This document shows positions 22,056 through 24,654 of a DNA stretch of 24,654 nucleotides, piece by piece. Within the stretch, counting starts at the first letter, position 1, and the number at the start of each line of letters is the position of its first letter. Source of the stretch: Neoechinorhynchus agilis (taxonomy: Eukaryota > Acanthocephala); contig JBMGUZ010000040.1 in assembly GCA_051530055.1 (NCBI GenBank), forward strand, positions 1-24,654, in the 5' to 3' direction. The translations under genes were made by a program, and so were the position numbers. Under the pieces are notes generated by a model. It searched no databases. It was not told where the DNA came from and saw only the letters and a list, made by a program, of their open reading frames with translations.

Positions 22056-24360
22056 GATGACGTCATCGCCATGACGTCATCGTGATTTTTGATGACGTCA
22101 TCGCCATTTTTGATGACGTCATCGCCATGACGTCATCGTGATTTTTGATGACGTCATCGCCATTTTTGATGACGTCATCGCCATGACGTCATCGTGATTT
22201 TTGATGACGTCATCGCCATTTTTGATGACGTCATCGCCATGACGTCATCGTGATTTTTGATGACGTCATCGCCATTTTTGATGACGTCATCGCCATGACG
22301 TCATCGTGATTTTTGATGACGTCATCGCCATTTTTGATGACGTCATCGCCATGACGTCATCGTGATTTTTGATGACGTCATCGCCATTTTTGATGACGTC
22401 ATCGCCATGACGTCATCGTGATTTTTGATGACGTCATCGCCATTTTTGATGACGTCATCGCCATGACGTCATCGTGATTTTTGATGACGTCATCGCCATT
22501 TTTGATGACGTCATCGCCATGACGTCATCGTGATTTTTGATGACGTCATCGCCATTTTTGATGACGTCATCGCCATGACGTCATCGTGATTTTTGATGAC
22601 GTCATCGCCATTTTTGATGACGTCATCGCCATGACGTCATCGTGATTTTTGATGACGTCATCGCCATTTTTGATGACGTCATCGCCATGACGTCATCGTG
22701 ATTTTTGATGACGTCATCGCCATTTTTGATGACGTCATCGCCATGACGTCATCGTGATTTTTGATGACGTCATCGCCATTTTTGATGACGTCATCGCCAT
22801 GACGTCATCGTGATTTTTGATGACGTCATCGCCATTTTTGATGACGTCATCGCCATGACGTCATCGTGATTTTTGATGACGTCATCGCCATTTTTGATGA
22901 CGTCATCGCCATGACGTCATCGTGATTTTTGATGACGTCATCGCCATTTTTGATGACGTCATCGCCATGACGTCATCGTGATTTTTGATGACGTCATCGC
23001 CATTTTTGATGACGTCATCGCCATGACGTCATCGTGATTTTTGATGACGTCATCGCCATATTTGATGACGTCATCGCCATGACGTCATCGTGATTTTTGA
23101 TGACGTCATCGCCATTTTTGATGACGTCATCGCCATGACGTCATCGTGATTTTTGATGACGTCATCGCCATTTTTGATGACGTCATCGCCATGACGTCAT
23201 CGTGATTTTTGATGACGTCATCGCCATTTTTGATGACGTCATCGCCATGACGTCATCGTGATTTTTGATGACGTCATCGCCATTTTTGATGACGTCATCG
23301 TGATTTTTGATGACGTCATCGCCATTTTTGATGACGTCATCGCCATGACGTCATCGTGATTTTTGATGACGTCATCGCCATTTTTGATGACGTCATCGCC
23401 ATGACGTCATCGTGATTTTTGATGACGTCATCGCCATTTTTGATGACGTCATCGCCATTTTTGATGACGTCATCGCCATGACGTCATCGTGATTTTTGAT
23501 GACGTCATCGCCATTTTTGATGACGTCATCGCCATTTTTGATGACGTCATCGCCATGACGTCATCGTGATTTTTGATGACGTCATCGCCATTTTTGATGA
23601 CGTCATCGCCATGACGTCATCGTGATTTTTGATGACGTCATCGCCATTTTTGATGACGTCATCGCCATGACGTCATCGTGATTTTTGATGACGTCATCGC
23701 CATTTTTGATGACGTCATCGCCATGACGTCATCGTGATTTTTGATGACGTCATCGCCATTTTTGATGACGTCATCGCCATGACGTCATCGTGATTTTTGA
23801 TGACGTCATCGCCATTTTTGATGACGTCATCGCCATGACGTCATCGTGATTTTTGATGACGTCATCGCCATTTTTGATGACGTCATCGCCATGACGTCAT
23901 CGTGATTTACATTGATGACGTCATCGCCATTTTTGATGACGTCATCGCCATGACGTCATCGTGATTTTTGATGACGTCATCGCCATTTTTGATGACGTCA
24001 TCGCCATGACGTCATCGTGATTTTTGATGACGTCATCGCCATGACGTCATCGTGATTTTTGATGACGTCATCGCCATTTTTGATGACGTCATCGCCATGA
24101 CGTCATCGTGATTTTTGATGACGTCATCGCCATGACGTCATCGTGATTTTTGATGACGTCATCGCCATTTTTGATGACGTCATCGCCATGACGTATCGTC
24201 GATTTTTGATGACGTCATCGCCATTTTTGATGACGTCATCGCCATGACGTCATCGTGATTTTTGATGACGTCATCGCCATTTTTGATGACGTCATCGCCA
24301 TGACGTCATCGTGATTTTTGATGACGTCATCGCCATTTTTGATGACGTCATCGCCATGAC

Positions 24361-24654
24361 GTGATCGTGATTTTTGATGACGTCATCGCCATTTTTGATG
24401 ACGTCATCGCCATGACGTGATCGTGATTTTTGATGACGTCATGGCCATTTTTGATGACGTCATCGCCATGACGTGATCGTGATTTTTGATGACGTCATCG
24501 CCATTTTTGATGACGTCATCGCCATGACGTGATCGTGATTTTTGATGACGTCATCGCCATTTTTGATGACGTCATCGCCATGACGTGATCGTGATTTTTG
24601 ATGACGTCATGGCCATTTTTGATGACGTCATCGCCATGACGTGATCGTGATTTT
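24361..24654 (+). repeat. 168-bp super-unit at the right edge of B3
   Basis: GTGATCG is present in six consecutive 56-bp units (24361, 24417, 24473, 24529, 24585, 24641). GTCATGGCC recurs with GG at 24443 and 24611, 168 bp apart. The pattern continues to the last base, so a larger array of this variant probably lies beyond the window. Confidence 0.8.

Larger units (their letters stand above)
22000..24654 (+). repeat. Satellite block B3: 56-bp higher-order repeat, runs off window
   Basis: The most homogeneous block. From about 22000 to 23880 the 56-bp unit repeats with almost no change; position checks such as 22025 to 22081 confirm exact 56-bp steps. Visible exceptions are CCATATTTGATG near 23056, a missing 16-mer near 23280-23320, extra 21-mers near 23440-23540, an ACA insertion at 23909-23911, 35-bp units near 24026 and 24130, and a rearranged GACGTATCGTCG core near 24190. 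From 24361 to the end every 19-mer has the GTGATCG variant, and GTCATGGCC appears every 168 bp. The true right boundary is outside the window. Confidence 0.97.

Noticed and set aside
1-24654. Enhancer or promoter cluster driven by CRE sites
   Set aside because: CRE octamers are in every monomer over 24.6 kb with no gene, TATA-like element or boundary nearby. A satellite explains them; bZIP binding is kept only as a hypothesis.
22000-24654. Transposon-terminal inverted repeats
   Set aside because: The inverted repeats recur every 56 bp and flank no internal coding or element-like sequence.
1-24654. tRNA, rRNA or other structured RNA gene
   Set aside because: No non-repetitive sequence long enough to hold one was found. 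Predicted stem-loops would be products of the palindromic core.
1-24654. Assigning a species or a named satellite
   Set aside because: I do not recognise the monomer as a named family, and there is no gene to place the organism.

Overview
The whole 24,654-base window is one uninterrupted satellite (tandem-repeat) field. I see no gene, RNA gene or transposon, and unique sequence is limited to a few bases. Every part is built on one 12-base self-complementary core, GATGACGTCATC, which contains the perfect bZIP/CRE octamer TGACGTCA. A short T-rich spacer follows each core, always in the same orientation. By length arithmetic there are about 1,200 cores, and the array runs off both ends of the window. 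This is eukaryotic-type satellite DNA, as found in heterochromatin, centromeres, subtelomeres or sex chromosomes. The species cannot be read from the sequence. The CpGs (two per monomer) are mostly intact, which weakly suggests a genome with little CpG methylation, such as many invertebrates.

Two sequence families alternate in six blocks. Family A is a 21-bp monomer (core + GAGATTTTT, often GAAATTTTT) with many point and length variants. It fills 1-9021 (A1), 11050-12510 (A2) and 14431-21999 (A3). Family B is a 56-bp higher-order repeat of three truncated or altered monomers (21 + 16 + 19 bp, spacers GCCATTTTT, GCCA and GTGATTTTT). It fills 9022-11049 (B1), 12511-14430 (B2) and 22000-24654 (B3, cut by the window end). 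B is far more homogeneous than A. Each B unit carries an 11-bp inverted repeat around a 4-base loop, and an additional 168-bp (3 x 56) periodicity appears near the left edge of B2 and at the right edge of B3.

Above the monomer, family A has an irregular higher-order structure of roughly 0.94-1.09 kb. It is recognised by private variants: GATTACGTAATC palindromes, a CCCAATTTTT monomer, a CAAGATTTGATG short monomer, a GTAATCTATATTTT monomer and a GACTACG..GAGTACG pair. Larger segmental copies are superimposed. About 1.35 kb is nearly identical at an offset of 11.1 kb (6376-7705 and 17461-18811). The A-to-B junction is duplicated exactly at an offset of 3,489 bp. A diverged pair lies 14.3 kb apart, and there is a 1.07-kb tandem pair near the left end.

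The many long open frames are an artefact. A 21-bp monomer is seven codons, two of three frames lack stops, and the palindromic core makes both strands read alike (DDVI or MTSS heptads). The most interesting aspects are the density of potential bZIP sites at a spacing of two helical turns, symmetric (palindrome-preserving) core variants, and the hairpin-prone B repeat. Any function is inference; the sequence shows only the structure.
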